Of a stretch of 64,000 bases of DNA, positions 20,035-31,249 are shown in pieces. Under the pieces are notes generated by a model. The model saw only the letters and a program-made list of their open reading frames with translations. It made no database searches and was not told where the DNA came from. Every line of letters begins with the position of its first letter. The stretch's first letter is position 1. Source of the stretch: Shinisaurus crocodilurus (lineage: Eukaryota > Chordata > Lepidosauria > Squamata > Shinisauridae). Made by a program: the position numbers and the translations under genes. Location: positions 131,682,274 to 131,746,273 of the forward strand of contig CM037877.1 in assembly GCA_021292165.1 (NCBI GenBank), given 5' to 3'.

Positions 20035-21320
20035 CACTATCTTTCCTGGCTGGGAGGAGGGAAAGTCTACCCTCCTCTCTGATTGGTTTTTTTCCTGTTC
20101 AGAACATTCCAGACTAGTCCCGTATCAAGAAGCAATTAACAAGAAGACACATCACTGGAATACCCTGGCTAGTAATACTCCTTTGTCAAGTCCAAGTCTC
20201 TGGCCAGGTATTTCCTCAAGGCAATAGTCATATTTAGAGATCCAGTAGGAAACTCATAACACTCATTCATTCTCACTCACATTCCACCATCTCTCTCTCA
20301 CATTACGTGCTGCCAGGCCGCTGTGGTAGCTGAAGAGGGCTGTCCTTGGCAGCGATAGGACTTTAAGCAGCCTCGTCAGCTGCAGTCTGCATGGGTAAAT
20401 CCTGCCTCTGCCTGTTGGTGCTGCCCAGTTTATTTTAAATATTGTGCATACAGTGGGTGCACTTACCAACACAAGGAAAGTCAGTATTTAAAAATGTCAG
20501 AAGCTGGAGTAGAGAGGAAGAAAACAGCCTCGCCTTGTTTTCCTTATTAAAAAGAAAAAGAAAAAAGAGAAACTCTACTTTGCTGGCAACTAGCCCTAAA
20601 ACAAAGAAAAGCAGTTGGGTGATCAAAAACCTGGCCAGTTGGCAACCCCAGGTTGTAAAGACATTGCATGAGGGTCGTATGATCTTGAAATCGGATGTGT
20701 GACTATGAATGAGCTTCTGAATCAAGATTAACAGCTTCTCAGAGAAACTAACAGCCTGATCAAATGCAGAGCTAGGCCCACTTAAGCCCACTGATTTCAA
20801 AGTGCGCTTAACTCTGCATAAGATCAGGCTGCAATCAAAGGAAGCCAGGGCTGTTCTCCTGGCACAGCTCAGCTTTGTCCAGGATCCAATTTTTGCCCAT
20901 TTTTCAGTTGGCTTTTAAAGGACATGAATACTCTAAAGGACATGAAAGTGTTTGCTCATTCAGAGTGTGGGTGATGTGATGCAGAAAGTATTGGCCGCAC
21001 TCAGAAATGCTGCATTTGTTCTCAGGGCTATCATCCAACAGCAAAACCAGACTGGCTACATAGCATTGTGACATCAGCATGCTCAGAGTGGGATCCCCAA
21101 TTGGTGGTACAGAGTGAGGTCAAGAAGATTCAGGAAGTGTTATCCCCAGTCTGCAATGGTTTTGTTGTTCACAGTGATGTCATCATGTAACCAAATCTGT
21201 TTTGCTATGTGATTACATCGCTGTTCCCAGGAAGAAGAAGGCTGTAAAGTAAACTAAAATGAAATTTAAAAAATGGCAGTAAGGTAATATATTTAATAGA
21301 ACCAATTACAACATCTCAAC
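20035..21320. other. Unique non-coding sequence
   Basis: No gene or repeat is recognised with confidence. A word like CCCACTTAAGCCCACTGATTT near 20777 resembles the squamate foldback seen at 34587 and 50754 but is too short to call. Confidence 0.45.
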
Positions 21321-21327
21321 AACTGAG

Positions 21328-21489
21328 GAGCAAGCTTTCGAGTTCATCAAAACTCTTCATCAGGCGAAAGATTATATGTAAATACAGAGGAAGAGGTGGG
21401 AGAAAAGGATGTTACAGGGCCCTCCCACTCTTTTTTTAGGCTTAACATACAGCCTTATGAAGAGTTTTGATGAACTTGAGAATTTGCTC
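21328..21489. repeat. Inverted pair of CTGATGAAGAG-type motifs
   Basis: GAGCAAGCTTTCGAGTTCAT with AAAACTCTTCATCAGGC at the left is the near complement of GCCTTATGAAGAGTTTTG with ATGAACTTGAGAATTTGCTC at the right, so two copies of one motif face each other about 90 bp apart. Related motifs at 10497, 39390 and 41610 suggest the end of a dispersed retroelement of unknown class. Confidence 0.5.
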
Positions 21490-23280
21490 ACTGTTTTGTG
21501 ACCTTGTAGTTGGCGCAAACGAAGTTATTATCCCATCCCTATTAAATCTGGATTTTTCCAATTATGGGTCAATATGGCTACTTGCAATTTTTGTCTTCTG
21601 TGGGGAATTAAGAAAAATGGTGCTACAGCAAGCACCCAATCAGAAAAGTATGACGAGGGTGACCAAGAGGGGTTTTCAGGGGATATTTTGGGCCCTGTGA
21701 AAAAGCACTTTCTTTGCCACAAAAATGTTTGTGGGCGAACATTTGGTGCAGGCCTACTACAAAGTCTCACAAAATGTTCCAGTTCTTCACAGATTCAGCC
21801 TCTCCTGCACACAAATATGTTTAGCAGCTGAGAAGGAACAGGCTGCCGACGAGGCTCATGCCACACTCTTCGGTTTGTGCTGAGGCTATTCATGAGGACA
21901 GGCAGGGAAGGGGGGAAAGGGCTTGCAATTCCCGGCCTGCTGTCAGAGTGAACTTTCCCGTTCCCCTTAATGACTTTGATGTTATGAAGCTGGACATCCT
22001 CACGTCTGTGTGAATCATTTTCAATGCTATTACATATTCATAATGGCCTAAATATAGTCAGAGGAAGGGGGCTGGCGGGCAGAATCCTCTGGATGGTCAT
22101 AGTGGCTGACTTCTCTCTCGAGATGAAATGGTACAACTAACCCCCCCCCTCGCTTCCCGCAGGGTGAAGGAAACCATACCCCTCTCCCCAGAAGAGCATG
22201 AAACTCAGCCGTAGTAGTAGTAGTTGTTAGGTTTTTAGCCCTCTCTCCCGGTGGCTATATTCAAATAACATTCCATGAAGCCCAGGCATTTTTGCTCTGA
22301 CTTGTAGAATTTTACAGTATCTGCAGCTTCAGGCCCCAGCAGCAGCTTTTGTCAACCAGCCTCTTTCTCTCCAATGCCCTTGTGGCTTCTTTTCAGTGCC
22401 AAAGCCCTGAAGTCATGTTTTTCATTAAATGAGAAGGTTAATGATTTCAATTATGTAAAAGGAAGCAACTAAATGATTATAAATAAACCCTTTTTCTCCG
22501 CTCACAAAAGGTTGGTGGGGTGGCGGCGAAGGGAGGGAAGCTGGAGAGAACCTGGATTGGGAATACTTGGTTGCGGATTAAAACGGGGACCCGGACGGGT
22601 GCCTATACTGGAGTCTTCTTCCTTCGCTGTGGTTATGGAGCTAGCAACGCTGCCCCTCTATCCCCGCACAAATAAATAAATAAATAAAAGACATCCTCAT
22701 CTGTAAGAAACACTCAGCCAGGGCATAGCCGGAAGAGCATATGGAGCTGCAGGGTGACGGCCAGTGCTCTCTGATGCTCTCGAAGACGTACTGAGCTCCC
22801 ATCTGCAAACATGCCTCTCTCCCATCGTCCACGCAAACTCCTGCCAGCCCCTGTGCTCATCCCGACAGCTTCTGCCTCTTGATACACTGCACGACAAATT
22901 CCAGGAGGGCTTTTTTTTAAAAGAAGGCGCTGGGCCTGTCATCGTGTCCCTCCCGGCAGGACATGCTCTTCTGAGGATTCCAGCCCTGAATTGCAGGGCT
23001 GGAGGGGCTGGCATGAGGAAAGATTAAGACTAGCCCGGCTAAGTGATGACCAGGGATGCTGCACGATACGGTCAATGTGTAACAAAGCATACAGCTGGCC
23101 AGAACCCAAAGGGCGGAGGGGCCACGCCACGGACACGATTATGCAAAGGGTGTCCCCCTTTCCCCGCAGCACCTCTTCAGAGGTTCAACCGGGAGGAGTT
23201 GAACTCTCCGCTGTGCTCTCCAGGTATCTTCAGTGTAGGTCGTTTTCTTATCACTGCCTGTCACATTAATATACTTTTCA
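21490..23280. other. Longest apparently unique stretch of the left half
   Basis: No repeat was recognised over most of this stretch. Short parts near 21960-22060 and 22390-22490 are AT-rich with TAAATGATTATAAATAAA-like words and look similar in composition to conserved non-coding DNA. The two overlapping open frames at 22991-23510 have no domain motif, and no splice-bounded exon could be supported. Confidence 0.4.
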
Positions 23281-23584
23281 GATTAGGGGGGGGGCGGTAC
23301 TGCAGAAATAAAGGGCAGCTGCAACTTCTTCAGACTGTCCGCACTTTTTGTTCCACTCCCACAAGGAGTCCCAAGACCCTGCTTGGCCTTGGCTTGCCAC
23401 GTGCGCTACGTTTTTTCTTAGCGGACACCACCACAAAATGGCTGCTGTGGGGGCCTAGCTTGTCACGACAGACAAGCAACGTCCTCAAGAAACATTGCGC
23501 CAGGCAGTGATTGGGTCTGAGCTCCATATGCGAAGTTACAGATTTGACCCCCACATAGTACAAAATACCTATTTCCCATGAGGA

Positions 23585-24178
23585 AAAAATGGCAATGCTC
23601 AGAGAAACACACCTACCCACCACCCAACCCAACCCCCCCAAAGCCCAGGCAACCTTCCCTCCCCAAAACACACACACCAAAAAAAACCCCAGGCAACACA
23701 CACAAACACACACATAAACACCAAGGGACACACACCAAAATAAAACATGAAATATACCAGAAACACCCCCTCCCCCCAAATCCCCCCCACACGCCACCCA
23801 CCATGCAACACACACGCTCTCATACACACACCCAAAAACACATGCAACCCCTCCCCCAGGCAACACAATCACTAAAAACAAACAAAACCAGGCAACATCC
23901 CCCCAATACACAACATCCCAGGCAAAACACCCCTCACAAAACCAAAATAAACAAGGCTATCCACCACCCCAAACTCCAGGCCCCAGAGACACAATCCCAG
24001 GCAACATGCACTGACACCCCCTCCCAAAACAAAAAATAAAACCCCAAGCAAAAAACACAGAGATGCATACAAAACTAGGCCACCCCCACAACCCACTCAC
24101 AAAAGCCCAGACAAGATGCAGAAACACACACCCCCAGTCCAGCCCACAACCCAGGCATCCCACACACACACACAATTG
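23585..24178. repeat. A+C-rich strand-asymmetric degenerate minisatellite
   Basis: For about 600 bp the plus strand is almost all A and C, with few G and T. The word CCAGGCAACA or close variants recurs at about 23643, 23688, 23857, 23887, 23919 and 23996, with weaker forms at 24046, 24106 and 24150. CACACA tracts and C-runs lie between. Because stop codons are rare in such sequence, long frames stay open on both strands (153 codons plus, 193 codons minus), giving Thr/Pro/His- or Cys/Val/Gly-rich products. These are composition artefacts and not genes. Confidence 0.75.
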
Positions 24179-24446
24179 GTCAAGGCCTGCCCCACAAATC
24201 ACTCCCTCCCCAGTTGCCTGAGCTTACCTGGCAGCGATAGGGTCCCTTTTTCTTTTTTCTCTTCCTCTTTGCCCAGGCAATTTGAGTGGGTGGGCAGCTG
24301 GAAAGCAAAGCGCCAGCAGCCAGCAGCCTCTCGCTCTTCCTTTCCTTTCCTTCCTTTCCTTCCTATGGGGCCCAGAGGCATCCTGGGGAAAAGAAAGGAA
24401 GAAGGCGTGAGGGTGTGTGTGTGTGTGTGTGTGGAGGCTTGCACTT
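24179..24446. other. Pyrimidine-rich and (GT)n sequence
   Basis: CTTCC and TTTCC words are frequent at 24250-24365, and a short GT run lies at about 24411-24432. No gene was seen. Confidence 0.5.
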
Positions 24447-24520
24447 AAGATTTCATAGATTCATAGAGTTGGAAGGGGCCCAGAAGGCCATCGAGTCCAA
24501 CCGAGCCAGCGTGAGCCACA
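24447..24520 (-). mobile_element. Internally deleted 5S-SINE, copy D
   Basis: The minus strand has the 5' start of the SINE head (GTGGCTCACGCTGGCTCGG) joined directly to the CR1-like tail (GTTGGACTCGATGGCC ... CTATGAATCTATGAAATC). The 5S promoter boxes between them are missing. The left edge AAGATTTCATAGAT matches that of copy A. It is either a deletion derivative or an independent junction. Confidence 0.65.
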
Positions 24521-25294
24521 GGCCTGTATTCTGTCGCCAGCAAGCCCAGCCACTGCCCAAGGTTTAAAAAAAAAAAAAAAAAGTAAAATGTTTCTGAGCA
24601 GTCAAGAGGGGCTATGGGTCTGTGTGGGTGTGGGCACCAGGGGAGGAATCTGGGAGCACAGGGGAGCCCACACGCACTGCATTGGGCACCCCAAAGTTAA
24701 AACATTTTGGAGAAAACTTTGTACTTCAACTTTTGTGGATTCACAGTCACTTACCAGCACAATAAAAAGTATTGCCATGAAAGCAAGTTCTCTAACTTCT
24801 CTTTCATTTTCAACTCTGTTTAATTTCATATAGAATATGTTACATTTGTCAAGTTGTGTGTGTCCCCCCCCCGCCCACCTTCTGCTCCTATTTAAGTATG
24901 ACATGTTTTTGCCTAATAATTTTATTAGGGTCATAGGCTCCAAAAAAAAAAAAAAAAAAGTACCCAGTTTAATCAAGATGGTACTAACAATGATCCCATC
25001 TGAAGCGCCACATACTTGGAAGGGACTGTGCAGACAGATGAAGGGAGAAGAATATTGTTTCGCACCCGGAATGTTCACTCAATAGAGACGGAATTGATCC
25101 CCGATCATTGTCAGAAAGGAAGCTAAATGAGGTAAACTTTGATGTATAATATTATGCAGAAGGGAACGCAAACCTTGGTCTCGATGAACGATTTTATCCA
25201 TAAGTAAAATCTAAAAAAATATTTATTTTTCCCCACACAAGATATACAGATTTTGCATCCTATTCCAGTAATGCCCCCCCCCCCAATATTTCAA
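24521..25294. other. Unique non-coding sequence with two poly(A) runs
   Basis: A-runs lie at about 24565-24582 and 24942-24959, either of which could be the end of an unrecognised retrotransposed piece. No gene was seen. Confidence 0.4.
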
Positions 25295-25296
25295 TA

Positions 25297-25548
25297 CAGG
25301 CAGTCCCCGAGTTAAGAACATCTGACTTACAGACAGCCCATACTTAAGAACGGACTTCTGGGTTCCCCAGCGCTATGTCGTTTACGTAGAGTACATAGCG
25401 TAGTATACTACGCAATTTGGGTAAGTTACGCAATTTGCGTAAATGCCCATTTAAACACATAGAACACTATGCTGTTCCGACTTACACACAAATTTGACTT
25501 AAAGACATTCTTAAGAACGGAACTTGTTCGTAACCTGGGGACTGCCTG
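25297..25548. mobile_element. TA-flanked MITE with CAGGCAGTCCCC ends, copy 1
   Basis: The left end CAGGCAGTCCCCGAGTTAAG and the right end GTAACCTGGGGACTGCCTG are inverted repeats, with TA directly outside both (25295-25296, 25549-25550). The interior is palindrome-rich (TACATAGCGTAGTATACTACG). It aligns in the opposite orientation to 48206-48459. TA duplications and end sequence suggest a pogo/Tigger-like or other Tc1/mariner parent; no transposase frame remains. Confidence 0.8.
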
Positions 25549-25550
25549 TA

Positions 25551-26045
25551 CATTGTGGATCTTTTCTGGTCAATCATCTAAGCCCCCTTGTTCCCTGGCT
25601 GGGCAAAATACATGAAACATATAGCCCAAACTGAATATTATGTACTTTTGGCTATTTTTTTACACAGTTAAGGTGTGTGTTTTTCTGGTGAAACCTACTC
25701 ATGAATTATGGCTGTCATGGCTAATAATTTTACTATCAGAAAAAGGCTCCTGCATTTTCTCCTTCCGGGTGATATTGACCACTCCATTTGGAGGCCCGTG
25801 GCCCATGGACTACCACCTTTGACTGTTTGTGGGGGGAGAATATCTCTCCAGCATAATATGGTATGAGATGTGTCTTTGAGAAGACACATGGACATCTTGT
25901 CAGAGATGCCCAGCCCTCTACACATGCACCTTGGGGTCCTTTCTGTGGTGTAGTAGCACAGAGGATTTTTGGCAGAGAATTTTGTCTCCCCTCAAAATGG
26001 CTTCCTTGTTCCAGGAAGTGAGGGTTGGTGAGCCACTGTGATGTG
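25551..26045. other. Unique non-coding sequence
   Basis: Nothing recognisable was seen besides AT-rich DNA and short frames without motifs. Confidence 0.45.
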
Positions 26046-26121
26046 CAGTGTTCTCCAACCTTGGGTCCCCAGATGTTCTGTAGGCCAAAAACACCTGGGG
26101 ACCCAAGGTTGGAGAACACTG
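26046..26121. mobile_element. Short palindromic hAT-type MITE, copy 4
   Basis: Only the outer arms remain: CAGTGTTCTCCAACC at the left, GGTTGGAGAACACTG at the right, joined at GATGTTCTGTAGGCC. The length is 76 bp. No target duplication is visible, so the copy may have been shortened after insertion. Confidence 0.8.
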
Positions 26122-26361
26122 GGTTAGAGTGTCAGCCAGCACTCATTTCCTATGCAAATGTGGGTGCAGGCACCCCAATCCAGATTGGGATTACCGCAGG
26201 GGACAAAGGGTTAAAGTCCCGTAACCACCTCCACCCCCACCCCATGCTGTGATCCTAGTTTGGACTGGGGGGGCACACTTACTTTTGAGTAGGAAAAAAG
26301 AACTGACGTAGCGACATCCTACATGTTAAAAGTAATGTGCAGTTTGACCCTAGGACTAGGG

Positions 26362-26501
26362 CAGTGTTCTCCAACCTTGGGTCCCCAGATGTTTTTGGCC
26401 TACAACTCCCAGCATGCCCCAGCCAGCGTAGCATAGCTGGCTGGGGCATGCTGGGAGTTGTAGGCCAAAAACATCTGGGGACCCAAGGTTGGAGAACACT
26501 G
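26362..26501. mobile_element. Palindromic hAT-type MITE, copy 5
   Basis: A complete copy with arms of about 65 bp and the centre AGCGTAGCATAGCTGG. The 8-bp flanks GACTAGGG and GACTAGTG differ at one base. Confidence 0.9.
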
Positions 26502-28048
26502 GACTAGTGGGACCATGTTCAAATCCTCACTGAGCCATGGAGCTCACCTTGAGGCAAATGCTGTCTCTTGCTCTAACCTATTTCATAGAGTTATTGCAAT
26601 GATAAAATGGAAAGGGGAAGAACCACGTATACTGCCCTGGTTGTAAAGCTGAGTGAAAATGCCCCTTGCAAATTCTCCAATTTATTAGTAGGTGCAGAAT
26701 GGCGGCACGGGGCGGGGTGTGTGTGTCACCGAATACTGAATGAAATTATTTTGTTAGTTCAGATTGGTGGATGGGGAAAGCAGTGAGCTAAGAGAGTGGG
26801 GCTGAAAGGAGCAGGGGCCAATCCCATTGCTTCCTTAAGCAATATTCAAATAATATTAAACAATATTAAAACTGGATCCGCTGAACTGGCACTGAAATTC
26901 TCCACCCTATTCACAGGTGGTGAAATGGTGGTGTGGTGGGGGATTTTGCCAAATAGTCTTGGGGTGCTGAAATTCTCTAACAGTTTAGGGGGAGCTCCCC
27001 CAAAAAAATCCACATAGCATTTATCAGAAATTTATTTCCTGAGAATTTTTGGCCCAGCTCTAGGCCCCCAGAGCTCAGTGGAGGAAGAGTAGATTAAAAT
27101 GAAATAAATAAATAGGTCACAACTACATGCCCCCCCGCCCCCCCGCCCCCCGCCCCCCGCGCGGCTGTTGATAGCCCCCAGCAACACGAGAGTGTGCTTG
27201 CCCCCAGCGGCCCCCAGAGGACTTGCGGGAGCTGCATGGACTCCAGGGCGGCCCCTTGTGCATCGCCCCAAAGGAGGAGACGCATAACCAAAAAAAGAGG
27301 AAGCAGGAGGGCGGTGATTTGCATAATATTTGCATATACTAATTTATATGTATATATGGACATTTAGACATTGTTATTCTTATAATTTATATAGAAATAC
27401 AGTACATCTCACTATAGTGTGGAAGACTGTGATGATCAGGTGTGCCTGCCTGTTCATCCTGATGTCCAGGTGCTCTTGATGGGTAATAGTTTTGGACCGA
27501 GCAGTCCTTCAAACAGAGGATGCCTTCAGACAGAAGATGCTCCTCCGGCAGCCCCTCAAATACAGCACTGTCCTCTGTAAGTACGGTGCTCCTACCATAT
27601 TCTCCCACAGTTTTCCACTCTTAAAGAGCCCACATGCAGACTCTGGCACAGGAAAGAGAGAGAGAGAGAGAGAGAGAGACTGAGGGCCCTGTTTCCCCTA
27701 CAAGCACATGGGCTTGGTTTAGCGGATTTATTCTTGAATGTTTTCACCCACTGAGAGAACTGTCATTCATGTCTCCCATTTAGTGAGACCTGGAAGTCCC
27801 TTCCACTTCCCTTGAGGAGCCTGTTTTGAAGAGATTACTGATGTCTGAATAGGACATCTTCAGCACAGTCGTGAACATGGTTTGAGGCCTGTCAAAGATA
27901 TGCTTCAGTTTCTAGGGTCTGACAAGATACAAACAAATGGCTTGGAAACCAGTTGTCTCAGACACCCTTGGCACACTTACAGATAAACATACACACACCC
28001 TTTCACCACCTGCAAGTCTCTGGTGCATTACAGCTAATTTTCTATATA
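26502..28048. other. Non-coding sequence with C-rich and GA-rich tracts
   Basis: No gene was supported. A CCCCCGCCCC-type tract lies at about 27129-27162 and a (GA)n run at 27655-27679. A stretch at 27420-27610 has GTAAGT and CCACAG words that look like splice signals, but its open frame has no family motif and no partner exon was found. Confidence 0.4.
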
Positions 28049-30566
28049 CATAGAATCATAGAATCATAGAATCATAGAAAAGTAGAGTTGGAAGGGGCCT
28101 ACAAGGCCATCGAGTCCAACCCCCTGCTCAATGCAGGAATCTAGGTCAAAGCATCTCTGACAGATGTCTGTCCAGCTGCACCTTGAATGCCTCCAGAGTG
28201 GGAGAGCCCACGACCTCCCTAGGTAGTTGATTCCATTGTCTTATTGCTCTGACAGTCAGGAAATTTTTCCTGATGTTTAGGTGGAATCTAGGTTCCTATA
28301 ACTTGAGCCCATTATTCCGTGTCCTGCAAACTGGGATGAACGAGAAGAGATCTTTGCCCTCCTCTGTGTGACATCCCTTCAAATACTGGAAGAGTGCGAT
28401 CATATCTCCCCTCAGTCTCCTCTTCTGAAGGCTAAACATGCCCAGTTCTTTCAGTCTCTCCTCATAGGGCCTTGTTTCCAGTCCCTTTATCATCCTCGTT
28501 GCCCTCCTCTGAACCCTCTCCAGTTTGTCTATGTCCTTCTTAAAGTGAGGTGCCCAGAACTGGACGCAGTACTCAAGATGAGGCCTAACCAGTGCCGAGT
28601 AAAGGGGAATTATCACTTCCCGCGATTTGGAAGCTATACTTCTATTAATACAGCCCAAAATTGCATTTGCCTTCTTTGCAGCCACATCGCATTGCTGGCT
28701 CATATTCAGTTTGTGATCTACCACAATTCCAAGATCCTTCTCACTTGTAGTATTGTTGAGCCAAGTGCCCCCCATTCTGTAACTCTGCATTTGGTTTCCT
28801 CTCCCTAGGTGCAGCACTTGGCATTTATCCCTATTAAATTTCATTCTGTTGTTTTCGGCCCAGCGCTCCAGCCTATCGAGGTCACTTTGAATTTTGTTTC
28901 TGTCTTCCAGAGTATTAGCTGTTCCACCCAACTTTGTGTCATCTGCAAATTTGATAAGCATTCCCTGTACCTCCTGATCCAAGTCATTAATAAAAATGTT
29001 GAAGAGCACCGGGCCCAGGACCGAGCCCTGTGGTACCCCGCTCGTTACCTCTCCCCAGTTTGAGAAGGAACCATTGATAAGCACTCTTTGAGTCCGATTC
29101 TGTAGCCAATTGTGGATCCACCTGATAGTTGTTCCATCTAGCCCACTCTTAGCTAGCTTACTAATCAGGATATCATGAGGCACTTTGTCGAAAGCTTTGC
29201 TGAAGTCCAGATATATAATGTCCACAGCATTCCCACAGTCCACAAGGGAGGTTACCCGATCAAAAAATGAGATCAGATTAGTCTGACAGGATTTGTTCTT
29301 GACAAATCCATGCTGGCTTCTAGTAATCACTGCATTGTTTTCAAGGTGCTTGCAGACTGACTTCTTTATAATCTGCTCCAAAATCTTCCCGGGGATTGAT
29401 GTCAGACTGACTGGCCTATAGTTCCCAGGTTCCTCCTTCTTGCCCTTTTTGAAGATGGGAACAACATTTGCCCTCCTCCAGTCGTCTGGCACTTCACCTG
29501 TCCTCCATGATTTCTCAAAGATAATAGACAGTGGTTCTGAGAGTTCTTCTGCCAGTTCCTTTATTACTCTAGGATGCAGCTCATCAGGCCCTGGAGATTT
29601 AAACTCGTTCAGAGTAATCAGGTGCTCCTTGACCATTTGCCTATCAATCTCAAGCTGCAATTCTGCCCCTTCAGTCTGCACTTCAGGTTTGCCAGGGGGG
29701 TCATAGACCCTCTTTTGGGTGAAGACCGAGCCGAAGTAGGAATTGAACACTTCTGCCTTTTCTTTGTCTTCTGTTATCAATTTGCCATCCTCATTGCGTA
29801 GTTGAACCACCAGTTCTTTCTTCTGTCTTTTACTGTACATGTATCTGAAGAAAGCTTTTTTGTTGCTTTTAGCATTCCTCGCTAACCTTAGCTCATTCTC
29901 AGCTTTAGCCTTCCTGACACTATTCCTGCAGTTCTGTGCTACCTGCCTGTACTCTTCCCCTGTAGCCTGTCCTTCCTTCCACTTCCTATACGTGTCCTTT
30001 TTTGTTTTCAGGTCATCTTTGAGTTTATTGTGAAGCCACATTGGCTTCTTCTGTTGCCCTCTGCCTTTTCTCCTTGTGGGAATTGTTTGCAATTGTGCCT
30101 TTAAAATTTCCTTTTTTAAAAACTCCCACCCCTCCTGGGCTCCCTTTCTCGTGAGAGTCACTTGCCATGGGATCTTACTAATCATTGTTCTGAGTTTGTT
30201 AAAATTGGCTTTCCTAAAATCCAGGGTACGTGTTTGGCTACACTCAGCTTTTGCTTCTGTTAGAATCAAGAACTCAAGTATAACATGGTCACTTTCCCCC
30301 AGAGTTCCCGAAACTGCCACTTTATCCACTAACTCGTCTCTGTTGGTTAGAATCAGGTCAAGGATAGCCGATCCTCTAGTTCCTTCCTCCACTTTCTGTA
30401 GGAGGAAGTTATCAGCAGCACAGCTCAGGAATTTCTTGGAGGGGCCATGTTTGGCTGAATAAGTCTCCCAACAGATATCAGGGAAATTGAAGTCTCCCAT
30501 TACTACCACATCGTGCCTCCTTGAAACAATGGCAATTTGCTCCTTCCGTTGTCGGATGCTACTCAT
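28049..30566 (-). pseudogene. CR1 LINE, near-intact ORF2 remnant, 5'-truncated
   Basis: The minus strand is open for 756 codons (30566 to 28296). In order it shows the second half of the endonuclease (MGDFNFPDICWE at about residues 22-33, GESDHVILEF near 90-100), the reverse transcriptase (GNYRPVSLTS, QHGFVKNKSC, IIYLDFSKAFDKVPH, SGVPQGSVLGP, and FADD at 28938-28949), and the CR1 C-terminal region ([26 protein letters not shown]). A stop TAG at 28296-28298 replaces the CAG of the copy at 60658, removing about 52 residues that are still readable downstream. The 3' end at 28049-28077 is the CR1 octamer repeat. The element likely starts near 30566; ORF1 and the endonuclease N-terminus are gone. 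Confidence 0.93.
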
Positions 30567-31249
30567 TGCATCTCATTGGGTGCAGGAAGTCCATCAGAAC
30601 CTTCTCTTGGGCTGCTTTTAAAAAAGCTTCTTCCTCCTCCACCACCACCACCACCAATACCAGTTTCACAAAAGAAAACTGTTTTATCAGCAGCACAACT
30701 TCCTTTTAGACCTACCCATAGCCCAGAAAGCATTGCTAACTGCTAAGTAGTTTGTGTTGAGGACTTACTTTTGAAATTAGTAATCTTGGGTCCCAGCCTT
30801 GGCTGGGCCCTCACCAGTAATCCAAGATGGGTGGAGGTTCGTTGTGGCTGCTCCAGAGTGCGAGACAGGAACTCTGCATGTGTTCAAAGGCATTCATTCA
30901 GCTTGAAGCCGCAAGGGAGATCCACGCACATAAGTAGCCTTCCAAGTGTGCTGCCAACGCAGGTGCCTGTTTGGGTGTGGATCCCTCCCTATCTGCATTG
31001 CCCAGTGATGGAGTGGCAAATTTTGAAATGCACTCGCTCATCACAGCATTCCTCACAGGCACAGCCACAAAGAGCATCCAAAAATGCAGGGCAGCCAGCA
31101 GTATTCCTCCATAAACCAGTTCTAGCCTAGCGGTTTTCATCTCCACCAGGAGCAGGCCTTTTTTAAAGCTAATGAGCCTTAATTGCCCATTCAGGACAAC
31201 GCCATTCCAAGCTACTTTGTGTTACAACAGGGATAGCTCACAATAATGA
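30567..31249. other. Unique non-coding sequence with (CCA)n
   Basis: A short CCA run lies at 30637-30654. No other feature was recognised. Confidence 0.45.

Noticed and set aside
23330..23911. 193-codon minus-strand frame rich in Cys, Val and Gly
   Set aside because: It reads through the A+C-rich tract where stop codons are rare by composition; no domain motif is present.
27420..27610. Exon with GTAAGT and CCACAG signals
   Set aside because: The order of signals and lack of a conserved product do not support a spliced gene.
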